DNA from: Chlorobiota bacterium
Lineage (GTDB): Bacteria; Bacteroidota; Ignavibacteria; OLB7
Length of the DNA stretch: 64,000 bases
NCBI GenBank assembly: GCA_028287785.1
Contig: JAQBOZ010000037.1
Span: 16,574 to 80,573 of the forward strand
Reading direction: 5' to 3'
The notes under the pieces are model-generated. The model was not told the origin of the DNA. It was given only the letters and a program-made list of their open reading frames with translations, and ran no database searches. Below, one piece after another: positions 9,022 to 18,678 of the stretch. The translations under genes and the position numbers were made by a program. Position 1 is the first letter of the stretch. Each line of letters opens with the position of its first letter.

Positions 9022-9054
9022 TCGTCGGGGCGGGTTTGAAACCCGCCCCGACGA
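9022..9054. repeat. Dispersed GTTTGAAAC palindrome, copy 2
   Basis: A perfect 16-bp inverted repeat (9022-9037 with 9039-9054) around a single G, core GGGTTTGAAACCC, arms extending to TCGTCGGGG/CCCCGACGA. It fills the 66-bp gap between convergent natB-like and ptsI genes, so it could also act as a bidirectional terminator, though there is no U-run. Confidence 0.75.
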
Positions 9055-9065
9055 CTGACTATCAA

Positions 9066-10802
9066 CTACGCACAATCCATCAGATACCCGCGCACCTCTG
9101 CCGCGGTCTTCAGCCGAATCACATCGCGCGCCATCCTTCCGGCCGTGTCGGTATCGATGGCGCGTATCCGCATCTTCAGCGCTCCCAGCGCGATCGGCTG
9201 CACCGAGAGGCGACGGATTCCCAGGCCGATCAGCACGCCGGTTGCCAGCGGGTTGGCGGCCAGCTCGCCGCAGATCGTAAGCGGGATGCCTGCGCGGCGG
9301 GCGGCCACCGAGCAGGCGCGGATCAGCCGGAGGATGCCCGGATGGAACTCGTCGTAATAGCTGGCCAGCGCGTCGTCCGTCCGGTCGACGGCGAGGGTGT
9401 ACTGGGCAAGATCGTTGGTGCCGAGGGAGAGAAAATCGCACTCCGCCGCGAACGCGTCGGCCGTCAATGCGGCGGCGGGGGTTTCCAGCATCGCGCCGAT
9501 CGGCATATGCTCGTCGAACCTGATGTTCTCCGCGCGGAGTTTCCCGCCGACATCGGCTATCACCTCCTTCAGCCGCCTGATCTCCTCCACCGATGAGACC
9601 ATCGGGAACATCAGCTTCAGGTTCTTCATCGCGGAGGCGCGGAGCACCGCCTCGATCTGCCGGTCCAGCACCTCCCTGCGGGCCAGCAGAAGCCGCGTCC
9701 CCCGCATCCCGAGCGGTGAGCTGTTCCTTCCCCAGATCTCCCCCGCCAGCTTCTCGCTTCCGATATCGAAGGCGCGCAACGTCACCGGCAGAGGATAGGC
9801 GCGTTCGGCAAGCTGGCGATAGTAGCTGTACTGCTCCTCCATGCTCACATCGCCGCTGCGACCCATCACCAGATACTCCGTCCGCATCAGGCCGATCTCC
9901 TCGGCCCCGTTCTCCAGCGCCGCGTCCACCTCATCGATCATATCCAGGTTGGCCGCCAGGGAGATCCGCGTTCCGTCGGTTGTCTCGGCCGGAAGATCGC
10001 GGAGCGACCCGAGATTCGAGCGCTGTTCCTCCAGCGCCGCCTTGCGCTCGCGATACTGCTGGACCGTCGCCGGCTCGGGATCGATAATCACGCGCCCGGC
10101 GTATCCGTCCACGATCACCATCCCCTGCGGCCGGGACATCCTGGCGATTCCCTTCAGCCCCGCCACCATCGGCACCCCGAAGGCGCGCGCCAGAATCGCC
10201 GCGTGGGAGTTGATCCCTCCCGACTCCAGCACAAACGCGCCGGCCTGATTGCGTGCATAGAGAACGGTGTCGCTCGGGCTCAGCGTGGAGAGGATCAGCA
10301 CTGCGGAATCGTGAAAGCGATGGTCGACCGGGGCCTTCTGGATGCAGGCGATCAGGTGCGCCTGAAGTGACCGTATATCCTCCGCGCGCGAGCGGATGGT
10401 TTCATCGCCGGAGGCTGAGAAGATCGCCGCCAGCCGGTTGGTTTCCGTGACGATCGCGGCGCGGGCGGTGGAGCTGCTCTCCCTGATCTGCGCCTCGATC
10501 GCGAGGGTAAGGGCGGGATCGCAGAGCATCATCCGAAGCGCCTCGAAGATCTCCGCGCGGTCCCGCACATCGGCGCGGGCCATCATCTCGATCTGTTCCA
10601 GCACCTTGTCCGCCTCGGCCAGCGCGGCGGCAAACCGCTCAAGCTCGATCTGAATCTCCTCCGCCTCAAGCCGCGGATCATGCGGGGAAGGGTCCTCATC
10701 CTGTGAGAGAATGAACGCGTGGGCGATGGCGATTCCCGCCGATGCGGGTATCCCCTCGAAGACACGTTCGGCGGGCGGGATGCTACTGGAAGGTTCTGTC
10801 AC
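9066..10802 (-). CDS. ptsI: PTS enzyme I (PEP-protein phosphotransferase)
   Basis: A 578-residue enzyme I, normal length. The N-terminal phosphohistidine domain has GGINSHAAILARAFGVP with the active-site His; the C-terminal PEP-binding barrel shows GLMRTEYL, RAFDIGSEKL, FLSLGTNDLAQYTLAVDR and the catalytic Cys in CGELAANP. It starts at a GTG (10802). It moves phosphate from PEP to HPr. No HPr or EII genes are in the window, so it may serve a regulatory PTS, as in other non-sugar-fermenting bacteria. Confidence 0.95.
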   Translation of the reverse strand: MTEPSSSIPPAERVFEGIPASAGIAIAHAFILSQDEDPSPHDPRLEAEEIQIELERFAAALAEADKVLEQIEMMARADVRDRAEIFEALRMMLCDPALTLAIEAQIRESSSTARAAIVTETNRLAAIFSASGDETIRSRAEDIRSLQAHLIACIQKAPVDHRFHDSAVLILSTLSPSDTVLYARNQAGAFVLESGGINSHAAILARAFGVPMVAGLKGIARMSRPQGMVIVDGYAGRVIIDPEPATVQQYRERKAALEEQRSNLGSLRDLPAETTDGTRISLAANLDMIDEVDAALENGAEEIGLMRTEYLVMGRSGDVSMEEQYSYYRQLAERAYPLPVTLRAFDIGSEKLAGEIWGRNSSPLGMRGTRLLLARREVLDRQIEAVLRASAMKNLKLMFPMVSSVEEIRRLKEVIADVGGKLRAENIRFDEHMPIGAMLETPAAALTADAFAAECDFLSLGTNDLAQYTLAVDRTDDALASYYDEFHPGILRLIRACSVAARRAGIPLTICGELAANPLATGVLIGLGIRRLSVQPIALGALKMRIRAIDTDTAGRMARDVIRLKTAAEVRGYLMDCA

Positions 10803-10848
10803 GATCGAAGCAAAAAATAATGTGTTGTATCGTCGGCGCCGGGGCGGT

Positions 10849-12252
10849 TCATGCCTTGCCCCCGCCGAGCGCCGCGGCCAGCGTTCCGTGGATGCCGCCG
10901 AATCCGCCGTTCGACATCACGGCGATCACATCGCCGGGTTCGGCATTGTCCCGCAGATGCGCGACGATCGCCGGCACGTCGGCCAGGAAGAGGGCTTCGG
11001 TGCCGTGCGATCTGATCTCCTCGATCAGCATCGTCGGATCGAGCCGTTCCGCCTCGGGCAGCTCCTCCAGCCGATCGACCTGCGCCAGCACCACATGGTT
11101 CGCCTCCGCGAAGCAGGCCGCCAGCTCGTGCTGGAAGACATTGCGCCGCGTGGTATTGCTGCGGGGCTCGAACACCGCCCAGAGCCGTTCGCCGGGATGC
11201 CGCAGGCGGAGCGCGCGGAGGGTTTCGTGGATGGCGGTGGGATGATGGGCAAAATCATCATAGACCTTCACGCCGTTCCATTCCCCCTTCAGCTCCAGCC
11301 TTCGCCGGGTGTTCCGGAAGCCCGAGAACGCCGCGTCGATAGCCTCGTAGCCGATGCCGAGCCAGCGGGCGATGACCGCCACGCCAAGCGCATTCCTCAC
11401 ATTGAACTCCCCCAGCAGCGTGGAGGTGATGCGCGCCTCCGGGGAGCCATCGCGCAGCACGTCGAAGCTCGTGGAGCCCGCTCCGTACTCGATGTTCGCG
11501 GCGCGCCAGAGGCATCCCTCCCCCAGCCCGAACGTCTCGACCGGCGTGAACGCGCCGCCGGTGACGGCCGCCACGTTCGGGTCGTCGCCATTTGCAACGA
11601 TCACCCCGTTCCGGGGGACGATGTTCACCAGACGCCGGAAGGCGAGGAGGATGTCGTCGAGCGATGTGAAGATATCGGCATGATCGAACTCGATGTTGTT
11701 GACCAGCAGCGCCGTCGGGAGATAATGGACGAACTTGGAGCGTTTGTCGAAGAAGGCGGTATCGTACTCATCCCCTTCCAGCACGATCAGATCGCTCTGT
11801 GGCCGGTACTGCCAGCCGGCCTCGAAGTTGCCGGGAACGCCGCCGATCATGAAGTTCGGGGAGCGTCCGGCGCTTTCCAGGGTCCAGGCCATCAGCGACG
11901 ATGTCGAGGTCTTTCCATGCGTTCCGGTCAGGACGATCGACCGCCGTCCCTGAATGATCTCCCGTTTCAGCAGCTCCGGCAGCGACGTATAGGGGAGCCG
12001 CGTATCGAGCGCCGCCTCCACCTCGATGCTCCCGCGGGACATCCTGTTGCCGATCACCACCAGATCGGGGGCGGGGTTCAGGTTGTCCGCGGAAAAGCCC
12101 GACATGATCTCCACGCCGGCGCCGGCCAGCAGATCGCTCATCGGCGGATAGATGTTCTCGTCGCTGCCGGTGACGGTATGCCCGGCGGCGCGCATCATCA
12201 GGGCCACGTTTCCCATGGCGGTGCCGCAGATGCCGATGAAATGTATATGCAT
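10849..12252 (-). CDS. mpl: Mpl: murein peptide ligase (UDP-MurNAc:tripeptide ligase)
   Basis: A 467-residue Mur ligase resembling MurC but with Mpl features: start MHIHFIGICGTAMGNVALMM, VTGSDENIYPPMSDLL, then the ATP loop GTHGKTSTSSLMAW, GDEYDTAFFDKRSKF and the substrate region VKVYDDFAHHPTA. MurC has GIGGxGM in the first loop; ICGTAMGN is typical of Mpl, which reattaches recycled L-Ala-gamma-D-Glu-mDAP tripeptide to UDP-MurNAc. The ATG at 12252 is the family start. Ends 47 bp upstream of ptsI on the same strand. Confidence 0.9.
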   Translation of the reverse strand: MHIHFIGICGTAMGNVALMMRAAGHTVTGSDENIYPPMSDLLAGAGVEIMSGFSADNLNPAPDLVVIGNRMSRGSIEVEAALDTRLPYTSLPELLKREIIQGRRSIVLTGTHGKTSTSSLMAWTLESAGRSPNFMIGGVPGNFEAGWQYRPQSDLIVLEGDEYDTAFFDKRSKFVHYLPTALLVNNIEFDHADIFTSLDDILLAFRRLVNIVPRNGVIVANGDDPNVAAVTGGAFTPVETFGLGEGCLWRAANIEYGAGSTSFDVLRDGSPEARITSTLLGEFNVRNALGVAVIARWLGIGYEAIDAAFSGFRNTRRRLELKGEWNGVKVYDDFAHHPTAIHETLRALRLRHPGERLWAVFEPRSNTTRRNVFQHELAACFAEANHVVLAQVDRLEELPEAERLDPTMLIEEIRSHGTEALFLADVPAIVAHLRDNAEPGDVIAVMSNGGFGGIHGTLAAALGGGKA

Positions 12253-12401
12253 GTGCTCTGGTCGATACAAAGGCGAAAGGAACAACGATGAGCCGCGAAG
12301 ATACGGAAGGGGAGCGGTCCGGCGGCGCTTGCGTCGGAATCTCCCGAACGTCGCTCGGCCGGCCGGAAGCCCATTCCGTCAGGAATCCTTAGCTTGACGG
12401 G

Positions 12402-13277
12402 ATGACCATGACCGGAGATACAGAAACGATCATGACCGTGGATGGGGCCTTTGCCCACTGCGAGAAGATCACCCGCGGCCATTACGAGAACTTTCCCGTC
12501 GGCTCGGCGCTGGTGCCGCGCGAGCTTCGGCGGCATTTCTTCAGCATCTACGCCTACAGCCGTTCCGCCGACGACATGGCCGACGAGGGGACGCTGCCGG
12601 TGGAGGAGCGGATAGCGATGCTGGATGACTGGGAGCGGAAGCTGGAGGGGGCCTATCGCGGCGAGGCGGACCATCCCATCTTTATCGCCCTGGCGGAGAC
12701 GGTGCGGGAGCGTTCGATTCCGATCGAGCCGTTGCGCGATCTGCTGAAGGCGTTCAGGATGGACGCGCGCGGCGCCGGTTTCGCCAACACCACGGAGCTT
12801 CTCTACTACTGCTATCACTCGGCCAACCCGGTCGGCAGGCTTGTGCTCCACCTGTTCGGGATGCACAACGATGAGCGGCGAACCTACTCCGACAAGATCT
12901 GCACCGCCCTTCAGATGGCGAATTTCTGGCAGGATGTCTCCATCGATGTTCCACGGGGACGGATCAACATTCCGCGCGAGAGCATCGAGTATTTCGGGTA
13001 TTCCCTGGAGGAGCTTCGCGCCGGGGTGTTCAATGAGAGCTTCAGGGAGATGATGGCCTATCACGTGGATCACGCGATGAATCAGTTCCAGCACGGCTAT
13101 CCGCTGATGCGGAGCATCCCTCTCAAGCGACTCCGAAGCGAGCTGGGGCTTGTCTACCTGGGGGGCGTCAGAATCCTCCACAAGATCAAGGCGCTGGACT
13201 ACAACGTCCTGAGCACCCGGCCGAAGCTGAAACTCTCCGACAAGCTCTGGATGCTCTCGAAACTGGCGACGCTCTGA
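12402..13277 (+). CDS. hpnC: Squalene synthase HpnC
   Basis: A 291-residue trans-isoprenyl diphosphate synthase. The first Asp motif is RSADDMADE and the second region is QMANFWQDVSIDVPRGRINIP; both bind Mg2+-diphosphate. N-terminal HCEKITRGHYENFPVGSALVP is typical of HpnC, which turns presqualene diphosphate into hydroxysqualene in the HpnCDE route to squalene and hopanoids. HpnD lies 1.6 kb downstream; no HpnE-like oxidoreductase or cyclase is in the window. The start could be 12402 or the in-frame ATG at 12432. Confidence 0.9.
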   Translation: MTMTGDTETIMTVDGAFAHCEKITRGHYENFPVGSALVPRELRRHFFSIYAYSRSADDMADEGTLPVEERIAMLDDWERKLEGAYRGEADHPIFIALAETVRERSIPIEPLRDLLKAFRMDARGAGFANTTELLYYCYHSANPVGRLVLHLFGMHNDERRTYSDKICTALQMANFWQDVSIDVPRGRINIPRESIEYFGYSLEELRAGVFNESFREMMAYHVDHAMNQFQHGYPLMRSIPLKRLRSELGLVYLGGVRILHKIKALDYNVLSTRPKLKLSDKLWMLSKLATL

Positions 13278-13333
13278 CAGACGACATGCGGGGATTTCCC
13301 CCGCCTACCAGCGATCAAATCCGGACGGTCCGC

Positions 13334-14692
13334 ATGAAGCTTCTCCTCCTCTGCCTTATTCTCGGCGTCCCGGGTTTCCAGGTCGCGCACGCGCAGGTGA
13401 TGGGGAACGATACCCTGTTCACCCGCTACTTCCAGCGCGATTCCGCCGGCTGGACCGCGGGCGATGCCACCATCTCCATCCCACTTCCCGACGGGCGGAC
13501 GGTCTGGCTGTTCGGCGATTCCTATCTGACGGCGGTGCGGAGCAGCGACCGCACCCTTGCCTGTCTCTTCGATGTCAGGAACGCGGTGGTGATACAGCAG
13601 GGGAGCCGGTTCACCACCATCAACGACACATCGGCGAAAGGGGTGGAGCGGACCTATTTCAAGGATGTTCCGTTCGACAATACGGCCGTCTACTGGCCGG
13701 ATCACGGGGTGGTTCAGGGGGATACGCTCTTCGTGGTGCTGGACAGGATCATGAACGATGCCAGCCTGAAGTTCCTGGGAAATTATCTGGCGGCGATCCA
13801 TCTCTCGGAGATGCGGCTGGTCTCGATCGTCCCGCTTCCGGACTTCAACGGCATCGGGTTCGGCAAGGGGCTTGTAACCGATTCGCTCTCGGGGTATTGC
13901 TATATCTATGGGAACAAGGTCAACTGGATCGTCTTCGAGCCGTACGTTGCGCGGTTCAGGATAGGCGCCATCCGCGGGGCGTGGGAGTTCTTCGATGGAA
14001 AAGGCTGGTCCGCCAGCCCCGTCCCGGCCGCGAAGATATCCTCCTTCCCGGTCTGCGCCTCCTTCAGCACGGTCAGGATCGGGGGGAAGTACAGGATCAT
14101 CTCCCAGGAGAACGGCTATCTGACCCCCGGCCTCGGCAGGCATATCTACGCGTACAGCTCGGCAACTCCATACGGCCCGTTCACCGGCGAGCGGCTGCTT
14201 TATACGATCGAGGATCGCTACAGGGGGGAGTATCTTGTGACCTACAACTCGGAGGCGCACCCGCAGTTCGATGATGATTCCCTGGTGATCTCCTATAACG
14301 TGAACGGCAATGACTCCACATGCAGGAACAATGTCTTCACCGAGCGGCTGGACCCGTACTGCTACCGGCCGAAGTTCATCCGGGTGCCATATGCCATGCT
14401 GGACTCGGCGCCGGTCTCCGGGGCCGACCTGGAGCCCGACGGACGGTTGGTGACGGTCTCCCCCAACCCGGCAAGGGGGAAGGTGACGGTCGATCTGGGT
14501 GGCTTCACCGGCGAGGGAATCGATCTGGCGCTGGTGACGATGGATGGCCGGCAGTTGCTGGCGCGGCGGTTCGACGGGCTTCCGTCACATTTTCAAACCG
14601 AACTTGATCTTCAGGGGGTGGCGGGGGACGTCTATCTGCTGGTGATTCGCTCGAAGTCGGGGGTATGGCGGAGGAAGCTGGTGGTGGAGTAA
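13334..14692 (+). CDS. Secreted T9SS-sorted protein with beta-propeller-like region
   Basis: A 452-residue exported protein. The ATG at 13334 gives a clean signal peptide (MKLLLLCLILGVPGFQVAHA, cleavage before Q). The first part has GDATISIPLPDGRTVWLFGD, a motif seen in DUF4185/DUF5005-type five-bladed propellers, then repeated beta-rich blocks to about residue 370. The last ~80 residues (VSPNPARGKVTVDLGG ... VYLLVIRSKSGVWRRKLVVE) are a T9SS type A sorting domain, so the protein is probably released or anchored on the cell surface. It separates hpnC and hpnD on the same strand. Enzymatic function unknown. Confidence 0.8.
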   Translation: MKLLLLCLILGVPGFQVAHAQVMGNDTLFTRYFQRDSAGWTAGDATISIPLPDGRTVWLFGDSYLTAVRSSDRTLACLFDVRNAVVIQQGSRFTTINDTSAKGVERTYFKDVPFDNTAVYWPDHGVVQGDTLFVVLDRIMNDASLKFLGNYLAAIHLSEMRLVSIVPLPDFNGIGFGKGLVTDSLSGYCYIYGNKVNWIVFEPYVARFRIGAIRGAWEFFDGKGWSASPVPAAKISSFPVCASFSTVRIGGKYRIISQENGYLTPGLGRHIYAYSSATPYGPFTGERLLYTIEDRYRGEYLVTYNSEAHPQFDDDSLVISYNVNGNDSTCRNNVFTERLDPYCYRPKFIRVPYAMLDSAPVSGADLEPDGRLVTVSPNPARGKVTVDLGGFTGEGIDLALVTMDGRQLLARRFDGLPSHFQTELDLQGVAGDVYLLVIRSKSGVWRRKLVVE

Positions 14693-14896
14693 GCCGGCCC
14701 GAAGAAGAAGAGCAGGATCGGAGATGCGCGGGATGATCGCCCCGAATCGGCGGAACGGTTCGCCGTCATCGATTTTTCCATGGTGCGGCGGCAAATAACC
14801 AATGAGCAAACCCGTCCCTGCAACGCACTCTTCCCTTGTCTAATCAGCCCCTTTTGCTTATATCACACGTCCTGATTCTGATGGTGTACGCTGGTA

Positions 14897-15808
14897 ATGT
14901 CTAATCTTATCCTTTCCGATAGCGATGGTAACGGCGCTCTGCTGGTGCAGCCGCCGAAAACCAACTTCTACTACTCGTTTTCGCTTCTTCCGCGTGACGA
15001 GCGGGAGGCTATGCATTCGGTCTATGCCTTCTGCCGCTACGCGGACGATATCATCGACGAGGATGAGGCGGAGCCGGCGGAGCCCAGCATCGCCACGCTT
15101 CGGAAACGGGAGCGGCTGAACCGGCTTCGCGCGGAGGTGGAACGCTGCTATCGCGGGGAGTCGCGCCATCCGATTCTTCTTCCCCTTTCAACGGTCGTCC
15201 GTCGATTCCAGATTCCAAAGCAGTACTTCCTGACGTTGCTGGACGGGATGGAGATGGATCTGGTAAAGGATCGGTACAACACATTCGAGGAGTTGCGGGA
15301 GTACTGTTACTGTGTTGCCTCGGTGGTCGGGCTGATCTGCATTGAGATCTTCGGCTATCAGTACGAGGAGACCAAGGAGTACGCTGTAAATCTGGGGATC
15401 GCGCTGCAGCTTACAAACATCCTCCGCGATATCAAGGCCGACGCCGCGCGCGGAAGGATCTATCTGCCGCTGGAGGATCTCCGGGCGTTCGGGTATACCG
15501 AGGAGGATCTGATCGCCAACCGGTACAACCTGCCGTTTATCGAGCTTATGCGGTTCGAAACCCGTCGCGCGCGGGAGTTCTACGGCAAGGCGCGCGCCGC
15601 CCTCCGCCCGGACGAACGCAAGACGATGTTCGCCGCGGAGATCATGGACGCCATCTACTACAGGATGCTGGAGAAGATCGAGCTGAACGAGTTCAACGTC
15701 TACTCCCGCAAGAAGATATCCGTAAGCACCCCCCATAAACTCTGGATCGCGATCAAGCTCTGGCTGGTTACCCGCGTGCTGACCAACAGAAAGACCGTTC
15801 TGGATTGA
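14897..15808 (+). CDS. hpnD: Presqualene diphosphate synthase HpnD
   Basis: A 303-residue paralogue of HpnC with Asp motifs CRYADDIIDEDE and ALQLTNILRDIKADAARGRI, plus the YCYCVASVVGLICIEIFG helix typical of HpnD. It condenses two farnesyl diphosphates to presqualene diphosphate, the substrate of HpnC. The start sits after a 200-bp gap with no clear terminator. Its stop overlaps the start of the following lipoprotein gene by one base, suggesting they share a transcript. Confidence 0.92.
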   Translation: MSNLILSDSDGNGALLVQPPKTNFYYSFSLLPRDEREAMHSVYAFCRYADDIIDEDEAEPAEPSIATLRKRERLNRLRAEVERCYRGESRHPILLPLSTVVRRFQIPKQYFLTLLDGMEMDLVKDRYNTFEELREYCYCVASVVGLICIEIFGYQYEETKEYAVNLGIALQLTNILRDIKADAARGRIYLPLEDLRAFGYTEEDLIANRYNLPFIELMRFETRRAREFYGKARAALRPDERKTMFAAEIMDAIYYRMLEKIELNEFNVYSRKKISVSTPHKLWIAIKLWLVTRVLTNRKTVLD

Positions 15809-16926
15809 TGAACGACGTACCCCGAACTCTCTTGAAACCCATGATACATCTGAGATCGCGCTGCCTCGCCCTTCTGGCTTTCGCCATCGTCCCGGTCATC
15901 GGCTGCTCCAGTGTCGGCCCCGATGTGATCGATCCCAAGACGACCGAGCGGACGCAGACATCGCTTATTGCAATAGAGAAAGGGGGCGGCGGGGAGATTC
16001 TCCGCTACAGCGAACAGTCCGGGATTGTCAGCACCAGCGATTACTCCAATGCCAACGGCGGCGCGGCGCTGAATCGTGTGGATGCCATCTACGAGCAGTT
16101 CGACAGCCTCTACCTCCAGCATCGCGCCACCGGCGAGATCTCCGTTCTGAGCCTGAAGAACAGGAAGCAGGGGAGCATTATCACCGGCTTCCCGATCGAT
16201 TCAGCCGGCGGGTTCGACGGCATGGCGTTCAGCAATCGCTCGCAGGCGTGGGTGATCAACTACGGAACGCCAAGCCTCTATCAGGTCGATATCTGGGCGA
16301 ACAAGATCGTTGCCTCCACCAATATCCCCCTTCCCGGCAACCCCACCTGCGTGGGGACCGATGGCCGGGTCGTCTTTGTCTGCACCGAGCTTGCGGACGG
16401 CACTGGACGGGTTTCATTCCTTGAGAGCAACGGCGGCGGGGTGTTCCCGATAGAGAAGACGCTGGATTTCCCATCGCCGATCGTGTATGCCACGCAGAGC
16501 TACGACAGCACCCGGATGTTCTTCCTGAGCAGCGGCGGCCCCACCGACGATGCCAAGCCGACGCTCTATATCGTCACGCGCGACGGTCTGAACCTGGATG
16601 GTTCCTTCGCGATCGAGTCCCCCAACATACGTTCCTATATCGGCAAGGAGCCCACATTCGCGGCGACCTCCGCGAGAGGATATATCTATCTGGGGCTTCC
16701 CAATGCCATCGTCCAGGTCGATCCCGTGGCGGGGACCTCCTTTGATCTTTATCCGGGGAATTTTCCGGTGATCGGCGTGGACTACGACAGCGATCTTCTC
16801 TACGCATACGCTCCCGGATCGCTGTCGATCAAGCGATATACGGATGCCGGCGAGAATCTCTCCGATATCGCCGTGCCGGGAGATGTAAGCTGGATCAAGT
16901 TTATCTCCACCGGCAGGATTCCGTAA
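15808..16926 (+). CDS. Predicted lipoprotein, YncE-like beta-propeller
   Basis: About 372 residues; a lipobox (VIGC, Cys about 34 residues from this start) marks a lipoprotein. The rest is beta-rich with repeated units of the kind seen in YncE/PQQ-like surface propellers (GFDGMAFSNRSQAWVINYG, VGTDGRVVFVCTELADGTGR, GYIYLGLPNAIVQVD). Starts at 15808 (overlapping the hpnD stop) or at ATG 15841, which gives a more standard signal peptide. No catalytic motif is visible. Envelope location is inferred; role unknown. Confidence 0.7.
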   Translation: MNDVPRTLLKPMIHLRSRCLALLAFAIVPVIGCSSVGPDVIDPKTTERTQTSLIAIEKGGGGEILRYSEQSGIVSTSDYSNANGGAALNRVDAIYEQFDSLYLQHRATGEISVLSLKNRKQGSIITGFPIDSAGGFDGMAFSNRSQAWVINYGTPSLYQVDIWANKIVASTNIPLPGNPTCVGTDGRVVFVCTELADGTGRVSFLESNGGGVFPIEKTLDFPSPIVYATQSYDSTRMFFLSSGGPTDDAKPTLYIVTRDGLNLDGSFAIESPNIRSYIGKEPTFAATSARGYIYLGLPNAIVQVDPVAGTSFDLYPGNFPVIGVDYDSDLLYAYAPGSLSIKRYTDAGENLSDIAVPGDVSWIKFISTGRIP

Positions 16927-17110
16927 TAGCTTGAATTTGCTCGGGTGAGACACGATCATGCGCCGGCCTGTCCCGGCGCTTCTGGCATCATGCCGATCCG
17001 ATTTTTCCGACGTGAGGAGCGCGAGATATTGCACTGGCGCGCGAGCGAGAAGATCCTCTCCGCTCCGCTTGAAGCATATCAATCTCTCCCCTGTGGAACA
17101 TTCAACACCG

Positions 17111-18586
17111 ATGCCGGCGCGGATACGGAATATCTGCTGGCTTCTTCTCCTTCTGGCCGTTTCCGTCGCCGTCTATTCCGCCGGCCTCCGCATCGATTAT
17201 AACTGCGATGATTTCCAGTTCGTCTTCGATCGTCCATCGGAGAAGGTCTTCACGTTCTTCCTTCACGCCACGCCGTTCAACGGGTTTTATCGTCCTCTCC
17301 AGGCGATGGTGCTTGCGCTGACGCAGGCACTGTTCGGGATGGAAACCTGGCCGATTCGCGCCATCAATCTTCTCCTTCACGCGCTCCTCTGCTGGCTGAT
17401 CTATCTCTTCATGCGGCGCGAGCGGTTCTCCGGCATCCAGGCGGGGATCGCATCGCTCTTCATGGCGGTTTCGCAGGCCAACGCGGCGGCGGTGCTCGGC
17501 AACGACACGCAGTCGCAGATCAGCGGCGCCCTCTTCGGATGCCTCAGCCTCTGGCTCCTTCATACCTGTTACCGCGATGGAGGGGGGTGGGGTCGCTACG
17601 CCCTGAGCCTGCTGGTGTTCTATCTGGCGCTGATCTCCAAGGAGAGCAGCGCGGCCCTTCCGGCCCTGGTGGCGGTGGTGATCATGTGCGATACCGGCGA
17701 GGATCCCCGGACCGCGCGGGGCCTTGCCGGGATAGGCGCGCGGTTGTTTCCATACGGGCTGCTGACCGGGATCTATCTCACCATCCGCGCCACAATCGGC
17801 CTCCCCGGGCCCAGGCTTGGTCTGGAGCGGTACGCCTTCCATTTCGGGCTCAACATGCCGGTGAACCTGATGCAGTTCCTTATTGCGTGGGGAACACCGG
17901 TGTCCAGCGTGACGGGCTATGTTCTGCTGCTGGAGCGGGCGGTGCTGCCGCTGGTGCTTGTCGGCGCGGCTACGCTGGCGTTTCTCCTCCCCGTCGGCAT
18001 CGGGCTGTGGGGTTCACCCAGGCGGAAGATGATCGGGCTGATGTTCCTGATGGCGCTTGGCGCGCTGGTGCCGGCGGTGTTTCTGAACCATGTCGGCGAG
18101 CTTTATCTCTACAACGCGATGCCCTACCTCTCGGTGCTGGTCGGCATCGGGCTTGGAGGGTTGCTGGAGCGGAGCATGGGGAATCGATGGGCCACGGGGC
18201 TGGTGGTGACGGGGCTGGCGATGCTCCTGGCCGGGCATGTGATCGCGGTGCGAAGCAAGTCGCTGCTGATGAAGGAGGATGGCGACCGCGCGACCGTGCT
18301 GCTCCGGCAACTCGCGCCGTATGCCGCTGCCGCCCCGCGCGACGGGATCATCTACCTTCTCAATCCCCACGAACATGATACAGCCTATTCCACATTCCTT
18401 CTGCCGGGGTTCAGGGTGTTCCTGTTCGGCGAGAATATCGTCCCGCATGTTGCAGGGAGGGGCGATATCGTCGCCTCGGTGATCGATCGATCGGAGGTCG
18501 ACAGCGTCATCGCGGAGCGCCCCGGCATCATCCTGACCTACGATCCCGGCACGCTCTGGCTCCATGAGTGGCGGCGCGATCGGTGA
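17111..18586 (+). CDS. Polytopic membrane protein, PMT/ArnT-like glycosyltransferase fold
   Basis: About 491 residues with ten or so hydrophobic helices. After a first helix comes IDYNCDDFQFVFDRPSEK with an acidic motif in the first loop, and then FYRPLQAMVLALTQALFG, both reminiscent of GT-C type membrane glycosyltransferases (PMT/ArnT/O-antigen families) that use lipid-linked sugars. The region before 17111 is in frame but low-complexity, and ATG 17111 (MPARIRNICWLLLLL) follows a GTGGAA site. No glycan genes are nearby. The family call is by topology and the loop motif only. Confidence 0.55.
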   Translation: MPARIRNICWLLLLLAVSVAVYSAGLRIDYNCDDFQFVFDRPSEKVFTFFLHATPFNGFYRPLQAMVLALTQALFGMETWPIRAINLLLHALLCWLIYLFMRRERFSGIQAGIASLFMAVSQANAAAVLGNDTQSQISGALFGCLSLWLLHTCYRDGGGWGRYALSLLVFYLALISKESSAALPALVAVVIMCDTGEDPRTARGLAGIGARLFPYGLLTGIYLTIRATIGLPGPRLGLERYAFHFGLNMPVNLMQFLIAWGTPVSSVTGYVLLLERAVLPLVLVGAATLAFLLPVGIGLWGSPRRKMIGLMFLMALGALVPAVFLNHVGELYLYNAMPYLSVLVGIGLGGLLERSMGNRWATGLVVTGLAMLLAGHVIAVRSKSLLMKEDGDRATVLLRQLAPYAAAAPRDGIIYLLNPHEHDTAYSTFLLPGFRVFLFGENIVPHVAGRGDIVASVIDRSEVDSVIAERPGIILTYDPGTLWLHEWRRDR

Positions 18587-18678
18587 CGAAGTGTCGTCAT
18601 CGCTCTCACCTCTTCATCGGCAACCTTTTTTCTCCGAAATTCCATCCTTCGAACACTATCTATCACGGTCGAGAGCCG

